This document shows positions 1 to 7,898 of a stretch of 46,399 nt of DNA, one piece after another (within the stretch, counting starts at the first letter, position 1; each line of letters begins with the position of its first letter). The notes beneath the pieces were generated by a model that worked only from the letters and a program-made list of their open reading frames with translations, searched no databases and was not told where the DNA came from. Origin of the DNA: Pseudomonadales bacterium (lineage in GTDB: Bacteria; Pseudomonadota; Gammaproteobacteria; Pseudomonadales; Azotimanducaceae); the NCBI GenBank assembly GCA_007130155.1, contig SLTB01000069.1:1-46399 (forward strand). The letters are read 5' to 3'. A program made the translations under genes and the position numbers.

Positions 1-8
1 AAGACTCC

Positions 9-186
9 GTGGGAGCGGCTTCAGCCGCGAATGGACTGCCAGAAATCAATGACTTGCGGGGTCATTCGCGGATAAATCCGCTCCCACAGGGGCGCCACGC
101 TGAGTTTTGCGACACCCTCTTTATCCGCGAACAACTCGCAAGTTGTTGATCCCAAAGGTCGCATTCGCGGCTGAAGCCGCTCCCAC
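9..186. repeat. REP-like palindromic cluster (REPIN-type)
   Basis: Three related copies of a palindromic unit lie here. The unit at 9-33 and the unit at 162-186 are exact reverse complements over 25 bp. A variant at 63-87 has the same ends (cattcgcgg and ccgctcccac) but a changed centre. Each unit contains its own GCGGCTtcAGCCGC-type stem. Inverted pairs of REP units (REPINs) are typical of intergenic DNA in pseudomonads and other gammaproteobacteria and are moved by RAYT transposases; no RAYT gene is in the window. The cluster ends just before the promoter-like site of the first gene. Confidence 0.75.
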
Positions 187-216
187 AGGCGGCCTACGAC
201 CATCTGAGGAAAGCCC

Positions 217-245
217 TCGGGATCGAAACAGTTAATTTATATAAT
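217..245 (+). promoter_or_regulatory. Candidate sigma-70 promoter for the MDR oxidoreductase
   Basis: A perfect TATAAT (240-245) stands 17 bp after tcggga (217-222), a weak -35 with 3 of 6 consensus bases. Transcription would begin near 252, giving a leader of about 16 nt before the ATG at 268. The AT-rich stretch 230-267 stands out from GC-rich surroundings. Inferred from base pattern only. Confidence 0.4.
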
Positions 246-267
246 TCATTCAGTTAGAGAAGATTTC

Positions 268-1278
268 ATGAAAGCACTTGCGGTTACGGACGGTTGGGGC
301 ATCGATCATCTGCAGATGATCGAGCGCTCCTTTCCGGAACCGGGCCCCGGTCAGGTCCGGGTGCGCATGCAGGCAGCGTCCCTCAATTATCGGGACTACC
401 TGGCGGTGCTCGGCAAGACCGGCCGCTGGCCGCAACCCTTCGTGCCCTTCTCAGACGGTGCAGGCGTGATCGATGCCGTCGGTCCAGAGGTGGCAGGCGT
501 CGAAATCGGACAGCCCGTATGTCCGCTGTTTTATCAGCGCTGGCTGCAAGGACCGCCTTCGGAACGCTACCGGCCGTGGGTACTTGGTGGGACTCAGGAG
601 GGCGTCCTGCAGCAGCAGGCCGTATTTAATGCCGAAGGCGTCATTACGCCTCCTGTGGGCTGGAGCGCGGTCGAGTCCGCTACCCTCCCCTGCGCCGGAC
701 TCACGGCGTGGCGTGCCGTTGCCGAGGAAGGCCAGATCAAGCCGGGCTCGAGCGTTCTGGTCCAGGGCACCGGTGGGGTATCCATCTTCGCCCTGCAGTT
801 CGCCAAGGCCATGGGGGCGAGGGTCATCGTCACGTCCTCCAGCGACGCCAAGCTCGAACGCGCGCGGTCACTGGGCGCCGACGAGACCATCAACTATCGA
901 AGCACGACCGACTGGTCCGCCGCCGTCAACGATCTCACCGAAGGCGAAGGCGTGGACCTGGTGGTCGAGGTGGGCGGCGCGGAGACCTTCAACCCCTCCA
1001 TCGGCTGCACCCGCACCGGCGGCAGGATCCTGCTCATCGGCGTGCTGTCCGGTTTCCGACAGGAGATCCTGGTGCCGTCCATCTTCGCCAAGCAACTGCA
1101 CGTGATCGGCATTTCCGTGGGTAATCGGGAACACTTCGCCAACATGGTGCGCTTCATCGAGCGCCATGCGCTGGAGCCCGTGGTGGATCATGTCTGGCCT
1201 TGGGAACAGACTGCGGATGCTCTGCGGGCCATGGAGCGGGCCGGCCACTTCGGTAAGCTCTGTGTGGAGATCTCCTGA
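268..1278 (+). CDS. MDR-superfamily NAD(P)-dependent alcohol dehydrogenase / quinone oxidoreductase-like
   Basis: A 336-residue zinc-independent medium-chain dehydrogenase/reductase. The N-terminal GroES-like domain has LNYRDYL (about residues 39-45) where zinc alcohol dehydrogenases carry the catalytic Cys, so catalytic zinc is not expected. The Rossmann domain shows GTGGVS followed by a strand ending VIVTSS, consistent with NADP(H) or NAD(H) binding. Members reduce quinones, enones or aldehydes; the substrate cannot be read from sequence. The length is normal for the family. The start is the ATG after an AT-rich leader with a weak purine stretch (gagaag). It has no operon partner: the next gene is convergent. 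Confidence 0.85.
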   Translation: MKALAVTDGWGIDHLQMIERSFPEPGPGQVRVRMQAASLNYRDYLAVLGKTGRWPQPFVPFSDGAGVIDAVGPEVAGVEIGQPVCPLFYQRWLQGPPSERYRPWVLGGTQEGVLQQQAVFNAEGVITPPVGWSAVESATLPCAGLTAWRAVAEEGQIKPGSSVLVQGTGGVSIFALQFAKAMGARVIVTSSSDAKLERARSLGADETINYRSTTDWSAAVNDLTEGEGVDLVVEVGGAETFNPSIGCTRTGGRILLIGVLSGFRQEILVPSIFAKQLHVIGISVGNREHFANMVRFIERHALEPVVDHVWPWEQTADALRAMERAGHFGKLCVEIS

Positions 1279-1307
1279 CCGCAGGTGCGCAATGGCCTTA
1301 CGCTCGC

Positions 1308-2450
1308 TCAAAACCGCCACGTGAACCGGAGGTAGACGTCCCTGTCCTGCCGCTCACGCCGTGCGCTGGCTGGAACTTCGCGCTCCTCCCGGATGCGGTA
1401 ACGGGCCTCCATGGACCAGGCCGGATGGAAGCGCCACTGATAGCGGACCTCCGACAGCTTATCGTTGGCGCGGTAGTCCGGCGACAGCAGCCAGCCGGCA
1501 TCGGCACGACCGTGGACCAGACCCAGATTATGACCCGGAGCGATGTCGTAGAGGTTGGCAGAGATCTGCCAGGCCCAGCCGTCTGCCCGCCCTGTTCCTC
1601 CGGTGGTCAGCGCACCATGCAAGGGCCGATTAGGCGCATAGCCGACTTCACCCCCCACGACGAGACGCATGCCACCCTCCCCCAGGGGCCAGACCAACGC
1701 CAGCTTGCCATCCAAGGCCACGTAATTCTTGCGCGACGGATTGGCCACGCCCCGTGCTGCCAGCGTATCGGGCATCCAGGTGACGCTCAGGGAACGCTGC
1801 TCGAACACCCCCGTGGGCTCGGCGACCAGGGCAAACCAAGTGCCCACCCGACTGTCCCCCCGGGAATAATCCAGGGGCGCCTGGGTGGACTGACCCAGCC
1901 CATCGGAATCCTGATACTGCAGGATGGCGTGGGCTCGCCAACCGGCGTTGAGGCGGCGCTCGACATGAAGGCCGTCGGTCCAGGTGATGGCCACATTGCT
2001 GGCAGGTTTGCGATCGAGAGCCTTGCCGGCGACCCCAACCAAATCGAAACCGCTGGAAAACCTGCCTATCGTGACCCGCCAGTCCCCACGCTGCTGCCGC
2101 AGATAGAGCTGGTCGAGGGTCGCATCACCCAGCGCCGCACCCGAGCGCGTCGGTGCATCAAAGCGCAGATAGAACCGGTCCGGAGCCGTATCCGTGCCCG
2201 CGGTGGCCGCCAGCCGCCCCCGCGCCGACCAGCCGCCGCCCAGGTCGCCGTCGAGTGCAGCCCGCAGCCGCATACGACCTTCGTCGTTGCGCTGCTTCTC
2301 CCCCGTCCGCGTTCGCCTCTCGTCGGCGTACCAGCCGAAGCGCAGATCCCCGCTGACGCGCCAGGATTGGACTTCGGCTGCCGACACGTCGTTCACGAGC
2401 AGCAGAACAAAGACCGGCAACAGCCAGGCTGGCCCACCGCGCGTACCCAT
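1308..2450 (-). CDS. Putative outer-membrane beta-barrel protein (porin-like)
   Basis: 380 residues. The N-terminus has a signal peptide (hydrophobic core LLPVFVLLLV, cleavage expected after VSA-A near residue 25). The rest is alternating amphipathic strands rich in Trp, Tyr, Arg and Gly, such as WRVSGDLRFGWYADE and YRIREER, ending in FTWRF. A terminal Phe after alternating aromatics is the BAM-recognised beta-signal of outer-membrane barrels. The size suits a 14-18-strand porin or alginate-export-like barrel. The family and cargo are not recognised. A GAGGTGAG Shine-Dalgarno sequence sits 5-10 nt before the ATG. It is divergent from the LLM gene to its right. Confidence 0.75.
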   Translation of the reverse strand: MGTRGGPAWLLPVFVLLLVNDVSAAEVQSWRVSGDLRFGWYADERRTRTGEKQRNDEGRMRLRAALDGDLGGGWSARGRLAATAGTDTAPDRFYLRFDAPTRSGAALGDATLDQLYLRQQRGDWRVTIGRFSSGFDLVGVAGKALDRKPASNVAITWTDGLHVERRLNAGWRAHAILQYQDSDGLGQSTQAPLDYSRGDSRVGTWFALVAEPTGVFEQRSLSVTWMPDTLAARGVANPSRKNYVALDGKLALVWPLGEGGMRLVVGGEVGYAPNRPLHGALTTGGTGRADGWAWQISANLYDIAPGHNLGLVHGRADAGWLLSPDYRANDKLSEVRYQWRFHPAWSMEARYRIREEREVPASARRERQDRDVYLRFTWRF

Positions 2451-2586
2451 GCACTCACCTCGTTGTCATCAATCTGTCATGAGGGCGCGCATTCTGCCCC
2501 ATTGGCCGGGCTCAGTCCCCCCGAATCAGCAGTCGACCTCGGTCCCGCGGCTGCGTTAGTGTCATCGTCTAAACTGGAGGGCACTC

Positions 2587-3483
2587 ATGAAATTCAGCTT
2601 CTGGCCTGCGCCCATGCAGAACTTCGACACGGTTCTGGACCTCTGCCGCCATGCGGAAGCCACGGGCTGGGACGGCATCTGGTTTGCCGATCACTTCATG
2701 CCCAATGCCGAGGACACCAGCACCCCCTGGCCGGAGTGCTTCACCACCCTCAGCGCCCTGGCGGTGAGCGTACCCCGGGTCAGGATCGGTTCCCTGGTGG
2801 CGGGCAACACCTATCGCCACCCAGCCGTGCTGGCCAAGATGGCCGCCACCATCGATCATTTCAGCGGCGGCCGCTTCGTGCTCGGCCTCGGGGCGGGCTG
2901 GCAGGAGAATGAGCACCGCCAGTACGGCATCCCCTTCTACGACGTCGCAGAGCGCCTGGCCCGACTGGACGAGGCCTGCGCCGTGATCACTGAAGTCTAT
3001 GGCCAGACCAAGAGCGACTTCAACGGTCGCTTCTACCAGCTCACGGGCGCCTCCCTGGAACCCAAACCCCTGCAGCGCCCCCTGCCGCTGCTGATCGGCG
3101 GCGGCGGCGAGAAGGTGACCCTGAAGATCGCCGCCCGCTGGGCCGACGAATGGAACGTCTGGGGCACCCCCGACACCCTGCGCCACAAGATCGGCGTCCT
3201 CAAAGACCACTGCGCCGCTCTCGGCCGCGAAATCGGGGACATCCACAAATCTGCCCAGGCTCTGCTGTTCATGAGCGAGGATCAGGCCTGGCTGGAGCAG
3301 CGTCGGCAGACTCCGATGCAGATGGCCACCATGATCGGGACGCCTGCGGAAATCGCCGCCATCGTCGACGACTACGCTGCTGCCGGTGTCGACGAAATCA
3401 TCGTTCCGGACTTCACCCTCGGCCAGGGCGACGCCAAGAAGGCCGCGATGGATACGTTCATGCGGGTGGTGGCGGGCCGCTGA
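2587..3483 (+). CDS. LLM-class F420-dependent oxidoreductase (Rv1855c-type)
   Basis: 298-residue luciferase-like TIM-barrel protein. The sequence closely follows the family defined around mycobacterial Rv1855c (TIGR03560): KFSFWPAP at the start, GWDGIWFADHFMPNA (residues about 28-42), GSLVAGNTYRHPAVLAKMA, GGRFVLGLGAGWQENEHR (about 98-115) and LIGGGGEKVTLKIAA. Members are annotated as F420-dependent, although some LLM proteins use FMN. Cofactor use is supported here by an F420 biosynthesis operon in the same window. The start is fixed by a GGAGG at 2576-2580. Substrate unknown. A separate NUDIX gene follows after 158 bp. Confidence 0.85.
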   Translation: MKFSFWPAPMQNFDTVLDLCRHAEATGWDGIWFADHFMPNAEDTSTPWPECFTTLSALAVSVPRVRIGSLVAGNTYRHPAVLAKMAATIDHFSGGRFVLGLGAGWQENEHRQYGIPFYDVAERLARLDEACAVITEVYGQTKSDFNGRFYQLTGASLEPKPLQRPLPLLIGGGGEKVTLKIAARWADEWNVWGTPDTLRHKIGVLKDHCAALGREIGDIHKSAQALLFMSEDQAWLEQRRQTPMQMATMIGTPAEIAAIVDDYAAAGVDEIIVPDFTLGQGDAKKAAMDTFMRVVAGR

Positions 3484-3641
3484 GGGCTCCAGTTGGGCTA
3501 ATCGAAATCGAAAAAATAAAGTCCCAAACGGCGCCCTGGACGCTCATGGTTCCCGCCAGTGCCCCTGAGCGATCAATGCGCCGAAGCCTCCTTTGACTTA
3601 ATATAAAGCCATTAATCCAGATCCATCGAGGGGAACGACCT

Positions 3642-4439
3642 TTGGCTGAGAGCAAGACAGCTGCCACACCCGTACCCGCCGCCACCATCGTTCTGCTGCG
3701 TGACGATCCCGAAGAGGGGCTCGAGACCTTCATGGTGGTCCGCCACCACCAGATCGACTTCGCCTCCGGCGCCCTGGTGTTTCCCGGCGGCAAGATCGAC
3801 GAGCAGGACGCGGATGCAGAGCTGGCGGCCTACTGCGACGGGGCCCATGCCGATCCGGTGATGCGTGCCATGCAGATCGGCGCCATTCGCGAGGCCTTCG
3901 AGGAATCCGGCGTGCTGCTGGCCCGTCCGGCGGGCAGCGATGCCCTGATCGACGGCGAGCGGCTGGCCACTCTGGAAACCTATCGGACGACGCTGCATAA
4001 CGGTGAGGTGGCCTTGAAGGACTTTCTGCAGCGAGAGAACCTGCGGCTGGCCTGCGACAGGCTCGTCCACTTTGCCCACTGGGTGACGCCGGACATGATG
4101 CCCAAGCGCTTCGACACCCACTTTTTCATCGCCCGCGCACCGGAGGACCATGTCCTGCTGCACGACGGCCACGAGTCCGTGGATTCGGTCTGGATTCGGC
4201 CCCAGCAGGTGCTGCGCGATGCGGCATCCGGGCACCGGACCGTGATCTTCCCGACCCTGCGCAACGTGGAGAAGCTCGCGGATTCCGACAGCGTCGATGC
4301 CGCCATCGAGGCAGCCAAGGCCCACCCCATCGTCACCGTCATCCCCTGGACCGAGAAGCGCGACGATGGCGTGTGGCTGCGCATTCCCGTGGAAGCGGGG
4401 TATCGTATTTCCGAAGAACGCATGCCCGCCCGCGGATGA
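3642..4439 (+). CDS. NUDIX hydrolase (NUDT19/RP2-like)
   Basis: 265 residues. LVFPGGK (45-51) and IREAFEESGVLL (82-93) are the two halves of the Nudix box, but about 30 residues are inserted between them. This split box is seen in NUDT19/RP2-type hydrolases, some of which cleave CoA or acyl-CoA diphosphate bonds. The metal-binding Glu pair (REAFEE) is intact. CoA-related activity would suit the crotonase gene 60 bp downstream, but this is inference. The start is the TTG at 3642, preceded by gagggg at 3628-3633; no in-frame ATG lies near the N-terminal border of the domain. Confidence 0.8.
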   Translation: MAESKTAATPVPAATIVLLRDDPEEGLETFMVVRHHQIDFASGALVFPGGKIDEQDADAELAAYCDGAHADPVMRAMQIGAIREAFEESGVLLARPAGSDALIDGERLATLETYRTTLHNGEVALKDFLQRENLRLACDRLVHFAHWVTPDMMPKRFDTHFFIARAPEDHVLLHDGHESVDSVWIRPQQVLRDAASGHRTVIFPTLRNVEKLADSDSVDAAIEAAKAHPIVTVIPWTEKRDDGVWLRIPVEAGYRISEERMPARG

Positions 4440-4499
4440 GTCTCACGACCCACCGCGGGCCCACGACCACAAGCTGAATGATCACTGGAGAGCCAACCC

Positions 4500-5300
4500 A
4501 TGGCCGAAGCAGCACCCCAGGCCGAGGACGACGTCCTCTACACCGTGGCCGATCACGTCGCCACCATCACCATCAATCGCGAGCAGCAGCGCAACACCAT
4601 CTCGGGCCCCATGCTCGACGCGGTCACCGAGCGCATGCTCGAAGCCGACCGCGATCCTGAGGTGCGCTGCATCATCCTCACCGGCAAGGGCCGCTTCTTC
4701 TGCGCCGGCCTCGATCTCACCAGCGGCCAGATCGGCGGTTCAAGCGCTGGTGGCTTCAGCAATCTCGACCTGCGAGCTACGCCGCCGACGGTGATGCACA
4801 ACCTGGATACCCCCACCATCTGCGCGCTCAACGGCTCCGCCGCCGGCTATGGTATGGACATGGCTCTGGGCTGTGACATCAGAATCATGGCGGATAACGC
4901 CAAGCTCGCCGCGGCCTTCACCGCCCGTGGCGTGCTGCCGGAATCCGGCGGCACTTGGCTGCTGCCCCGCCTGCTGGGCTGGGAGAAAGCCGCCGAGCTG
5001 ATCTTCACCGGTCGCACGCTGAAGGCCGAAGAATGTCGCGTACTGGGCCTTGTCGCCCACGTGGTGCCGGCGGACGAGGTGGCATCCAAGGCCCAGGCCC
5101 TGGCCGCCGAGATCGCCACCAACGCCCCATTAGCGGTACAGGCCGCCAAGCGCATGATGCGCATGGGCATGAACGAAACCTTCAACGATCACGTTCATCA
5201 CGTCTTCCTGCAGCTTCTGCCCCTGTTCCGCACGGAGGACTTCAAGGAAGGCATGGCCAGCTTCCTGGAGAAGCGGCCGCCAAAGTTCAAGGGCAAGTGA
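4500..5300 (+). CDS. Enoyl-CoA hydratase/isomerase family protein
   Basis: 266-residue crotonase-fold protein acting on acyl-CoA thioesters. Oxyanion-hole segments are FCAGLDL (67-73) and NGSAAGYGMDMAL (111-123). Of the two catalytic acids of classic enoyl-CoA hydratase, the second is present (E148 in GVLPESGG) but the first is Asp (D120), so isomerase or another crotonase activity is possible. The C-terminal segment has the usual AAKRMMR and EGMASFLEKRPPKF pattern. The ATG follows a GGAG sequence at about 4484-4489. The NUDIX gene is 60 bp upstream on the same strand, so cotranscription is plausible. Confidence 0.87.
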   Translation: MAEAAPQAEDDVLYTVADHVATITINREQQRNTISGPMLDAVTERMLEADRDPEVRCIILTGKGRFFCAGLDLTSGQIGGSSAGGFSNLDLRATPPTVMHNLDTPTICALNGSAAGYGMDMALGCDIRIMADNAKLAAAFTARGVLPESGGTWLLPRLLGWEKAAELIFTGRTLKAEECRVLGLVAHVVPADEVASKAQALAAEIATNAPLAVQAAKRMMRMGMNETFNDHVHHVFLQLLPLFRTEDFKEGMASFLEKRPPKFKGK

Positions 5301-5367
5301 GAGACCGGTGACGCAAAGCAGTCAGCGCGTGACCTAGCAACTTGTGTCGGTATTGAAGGGACAGACC

Positions 5368-5718
5368 ATGACACGCACCGAGATCAAACAGGACGCCTGG
5401 CCAGGCGAAGCCGAGGCCCGGGCAGCTTTCACCCAGGTCGGGCTCGAGCATGTGCTCGAGCTCGATGTTCCGCCGGTTGACAACACCGCCCACTGGCATC
5501 ACTTCAGCTCCCAGTTCTACCTCACCGCCGGCAGTCTGGAAATCACCGACATCGCGACCGGCGAACGGATGCTCTGCCGCGCCGGCACCCAAGTGACCGT
5601 TCCTGCGCGCGTCCTCCACGCCGAATACAGCCCGGAGGGCTACAGCATCTTTCTCGGCACCTCCGTCCCGCCCGAGGCGTACGGCGATCCGGTGAATCGC
5701 CCGCCGGAGGACCTGTAA
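5368..5718 (+). CDS. Small cupin-domain protein
   Basis: 116 residues, a single cupin barrel. The first motif region is HWHHFSSQFYLTAGSLEITD and the second is VPARVLHAEYSPEGYS; the histidines in both could hold a metal ion. It resembles small cupins that bind or sense organic acids, but no substrate can be assigned. I chose the ATG at 5368 because gaaggga (5355-5361) is well spaced before it; an upstream GTG at 5344 would add eight residues without its own ribosome site. It follows the crotonase gene after 67 bp on the same strand. Confidence 0.65.
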   Translation: MTRTEIKQDAWPGEAEARAAFTQVGLEHVLELDVPPVDNTAHWHHFSSQFYLTAGSLEITDIATGERMLCRAGTQVTVPARVLHAEYSPEGYSIFLGTSVPPEAYGDPVNRPPEDL

Positions 5719-5761
5719 GGGCTGCACCAGAGGCCAACTGCTCGACACGCCAGGACGTTCC

Positions 5762-5803
5762 GGGAGCACGCATTGCGGGCGATGGCGCGCATTGCGTGCT
5801 CCC
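5762..5803. repeat. Inverted repeat (REP-like hairpin)
   Basis: GGGAGCACGCA at 5762-5772 is the perfect reverse complement of TGCGTGCTCCC at 5793-5803, and the inner bases can pair further (tgcg with cgca). There is no T-tract, so it is not a classic intrinsic terminator. It lies between the convergent cupin and acyl-CoA synthetase genes, a typical place for REP elements, and shares the gggagc..gctccca ends with the cluster at 9-186. Confidence 0.6.
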
Positions 5804-5859
5804 ACAAACGCCTGCAAACCCCGCTGAGTTCGACCCTGGGAAAGCGCAGATCGGGTGCA

Positions 5860-7431
5860 TCACCCCACCCGCGACGCCTGCCCCTCCCAGTAGGGCTTGC
5901 GCAGCTCCCGCTTGAGGATCTTGCCGGTGCCCGTGCGCGGAATGTCCGCCACGAACTCCACTGAACGCGGCACCTTGTAGCCTGCCAGATGCTCCCGTGC
6001 GAAAGCCTGGACACCCTCAGCGTTGACCGTTGCCCCTTCACGCAGCACCACATGGGCATGCACCTGCTCGCCCCACTGCTCATTGGGAATACCAAAGACG
6101 GCCACGTCGATGATGTCCGCGTGGGTCTCCAGCGCCGCTTCGATCTCCGCCGGGTAAATGTTCACCCCACCGGAAATGATCATGTCCTTCTTACGATCGC
6201 AGATGTAATAGAAGCCATCCGCATCCCGATAGGCGATGTCACCCACGGTCTGCCAGCCACCCTCGCGCCGGTCGGCTTCGTACTTGTCCTGAGCCTTGTG
6301 ATAGGTGGTGAACACGCTGGCGCTGCGCACGTAGAGTTCGCCCTCCTTGCCGACCTCCGTGACCGGTTGACCGTCGTCATCGAAGAGGCAGATCTCAACG
6401 CCCGGTGCCGGCTGGCCACAGGACCCCGGTTTGGCCCGCTGGTACTCGGGACGCAGAATGGTGTTCACACCCAGTTCCGTGGAGCCATAGACCTCGAACA
6501 GGGAGTCTTCCGGAAAGATGTCCAGATAGAGCAGTTTCAGAGCGTAGGACCAGGGTGCAGCGTTGGCAATCGTCACCCGGATGGAACTGCGATCGTACTT
6601 CGCGATCACGTCGGCAGGCAGATTGCAGATCATGCGAACGGGCGCCGGGGCCGAAAAGGTGCTCGTCACTTTGTAGGTATCCACCAGACGCAGCCAGTCC
6701 TCGGGATCGAACTTTTTCTGCAGGACCACCGTGTTGCCAAGCATCTGCCCGATGGCCATGAAGCCGCTGGGGCCGGAGTGATAGAGCGGACCGGTAGTCA
6801 GGTAGACATCGTCGGGCCGATAGCCGTAGAAAGCGATCATGCGCGCCACCTGATCCGGATCGCCGACACCGGTCCGGACGGCTCCCTTCGGTTTACCCGT
6901 GGTACCGGAGGTATAGATCATGGTTCCGGCCGTGCCTGGCTCGATCCGCAGCGCGAGCTCAGAAGGATCCTGGGCCGGGATCAGCTCGTCTGCCGGGAGC
7001 TGCCCCGGTGCAGGCGCACCGTCGAAGACCAGCACCTGCGCCAGCCTCGGCGTCTGCGGTCGGATGGCCTCAAACAGACCGGCGAACTCGGCATCCACGA
7101 AGGCCAGGACGGCATCGGAGTTGTCCACCACGTAGGCGGCCTCCTCCTCGGTCAGGCGATAGTTCAGCGGCACGGCCACCGCGCCGATCTTCCGGGAAGC
7201 GTGGATCACGGCGACGACCCAGGGCGAATTCTGGCCACACCAGATTACTTTGTCCCGCGGGCCAACCCCCTGCTCAATGAGCAGCCGCGCCAGACGGCTC
7301 GCGTTGGCTTCGAGCTCCGCGTAGCTCCATACCCGCTTGCGACCATCGGGCAGATCCTCGATCACACCCACCTTCTCACCCTGCACCTCAGCCAGTTGGC
7401 TGAGCAGGTCCCGCTGCGCTACGTCAATCAT
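5860..7431 (-). CDS. Acyl-CoA synthetase (AMP-forming, ANL superfamily)
   Basis: 523 residues, full length. It activates a carboxylic acid to acyl-AMP and then to the CoA thioester. Motifs: P-loop YTSGTTGKPKG (173-183), YGSTE (315-319), GD (397-398), hinge DRKKD (412-416), SGGVNIYPAEIE, and the adenylation lysine in GTGKILKR (K504). Overall it resembles FadD-like medium/long-chain or aromatic acyl-CoA ligases; chain length cannot be read reliably. The ATG has gagggga and taggg just upstream. Repeats and a hairpin lie in the 467 bp upstream (7432-7898). It could feed the crotonase encoded nearby on the opposite strand. Confidence 0.88.
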   Translation of the reverse strand: MIDVAQRDLLSQLAEVQGEKVGVIEDLPDGRKRVWSYAELEANASRLARLLIEQGVGPRDKVIWCGQNSPWVVAVIHASRKIGAVAVPLNYRLTEEEAAYVVDNSDAVLAFVDAEFAGLFEAIRPQTPRLAQVLVFDGAPAPGQLPADELIPAQDPSELALRIEPGTAGTMIYTSGTTGKPKGAVRTGVGDPDQVARMIAFYGYRPDDVYLTTGPLYHSGPSGFMAIGQMLGNTVVLQKKFDPEDWLRLVDTYKVTSTFSAPAPVRMICNLPADVIAKYDRSSIRVTIANAAPWSYALKLLYLDIFPEDSLFEVYGSTELGVNTILRPEYQRAKPGSCGQPAPGVEICLFDDDGQPVTEVGKEGELYVRSASVFTTYHKAQDKYEADRREGGWQTVGDIAYRDADGFYYICDRKKDMIISGGVNIYPAEIEAALETHADIIDVAVFGIPNEQWGEQVHAHVVLREGATVNAEGVQAFAREHLAGYKVPRSVEFVADIPRTGTGKILKRELRKPYWEGQASRVG

Positions 7432-7610
7432 GCCCTACTCCCCTCAGAGTCGAGCCCCATTGTGGCTCAGTCAGAGGCCCCGTGGGAGCATTCTGCCAGG
7501 AGCAGAATGCGTCGCCCGCAGGGCGCCCCGCAGGGGTTCGGGCCATGGATGGACCGCAACAGCCCGCTCCGCAGGTGATGCATGTTGGTTTCTGGCGAAA
7601 CGCTGGCAAG

Positions 7611-7668
7611 CGCACAACTTGGATATCCCGCACAACTTGGACATCCAGAACGGTCTTTGGATGTCCAA
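7611..7668. repeat. 18-bp tandem repeat followed by an inverted copy
   Basis: cgcacaacttggatatcc (7611-7628) is repeated directly as cgcacaacttggacatcc (7629-7646) with one change. The end of the second copy, TTGGACATCC (7637-7646), is inverted perfectly as GGATGTCCAA (7659-7668) across a 12-nt loop, and one more A-T pair can form inside. Three copies of a TTGGAYATCC core about 180-240 bp upstream of the acyl-CoA synthetase start could be a regulator binding site, a structured RNA, or a mobile-element end. Confidence 0.6.
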
Positions 7669-7762
7669 TACTTGTGTGGTTGTCCACTATTTTTAGGGGG
7701 CTGGCAACGTGCCTGCCGACGAGAGACCGCGCACAGCCCGTACGCAACCGAGGAGGACGGCA

Positions 7763-7840
7763 ATGCCGCCAGGGGCAAAACTTCCCTTCGTAAGGAGATG
7801 GGTACCTGCCATCCCTGGCGCGATGATTCGCTCCCTTTAA
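7763..7840 (+). CDS. Possible 25-residue small protein
   Basis: An ATG at 7763 is preceded six bases earlier by GAGGAGG (7750-7756), one of the best Shine-Dalgarno matches in the window. The frame runs 25 codons to TAA. The peptide begins MPPGAKLPFVRRW and ends IRSL; it has four basic and no acidic residues. There is no homology I recognise and no clear promoter. It may be a chance ORF; it is listed because of the ribosome site. Confidence 0.22.
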   Translation: MPPGAKLPFVRRWVPAIPGAMIRSL

Positions 7841-7898
7841 CCCACTGAGCTCACATCAAAGCCGGGACACAGAGGCACCGGCTGGCGCCACAGGCGCA

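Larger units (their letters stand above)
7432..7898. other. Intergenic region with hairpin, tandem repeat and a tiny ORF
   Basis: Between nqrF and the acyl-CoA synthetase gene. It holds a hairpin, GCATTCTG (7488-7495) with CAGAATGC (7503-7510); a tandem/inverted repeat at 7611-7668; and a 25-codon ORF at 7763-7840 with a strong ribosome site. No nqrM or apbE gene is found here, although nqrM often follows nqrF. No clear Rho-independent terminator for the nqr operon is visible. Confidence 0.5.

Noticed and set aside
1425-2912. 495-codon plus-strand frame spanning the barrel gene and the LLM start
   Set aside because: It is antisense to the signal-peptide-bearing barrel protein and overlaps the well-supported LLM gene in another frame.
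5755-5812. Hairpin after the cupin gene as an intrinsic terminator
   Set aside because: The stem is strong, but no T-run follows on either strand and the loop is about 20 nt; a REP-like element fits better.
5989-7578. 529-codon plus-strand frame over the acyl-CoA synthetase
   Set aside because: It lies antisense to a gene with all ANL motifs intact; the translation has no recognisable domain.
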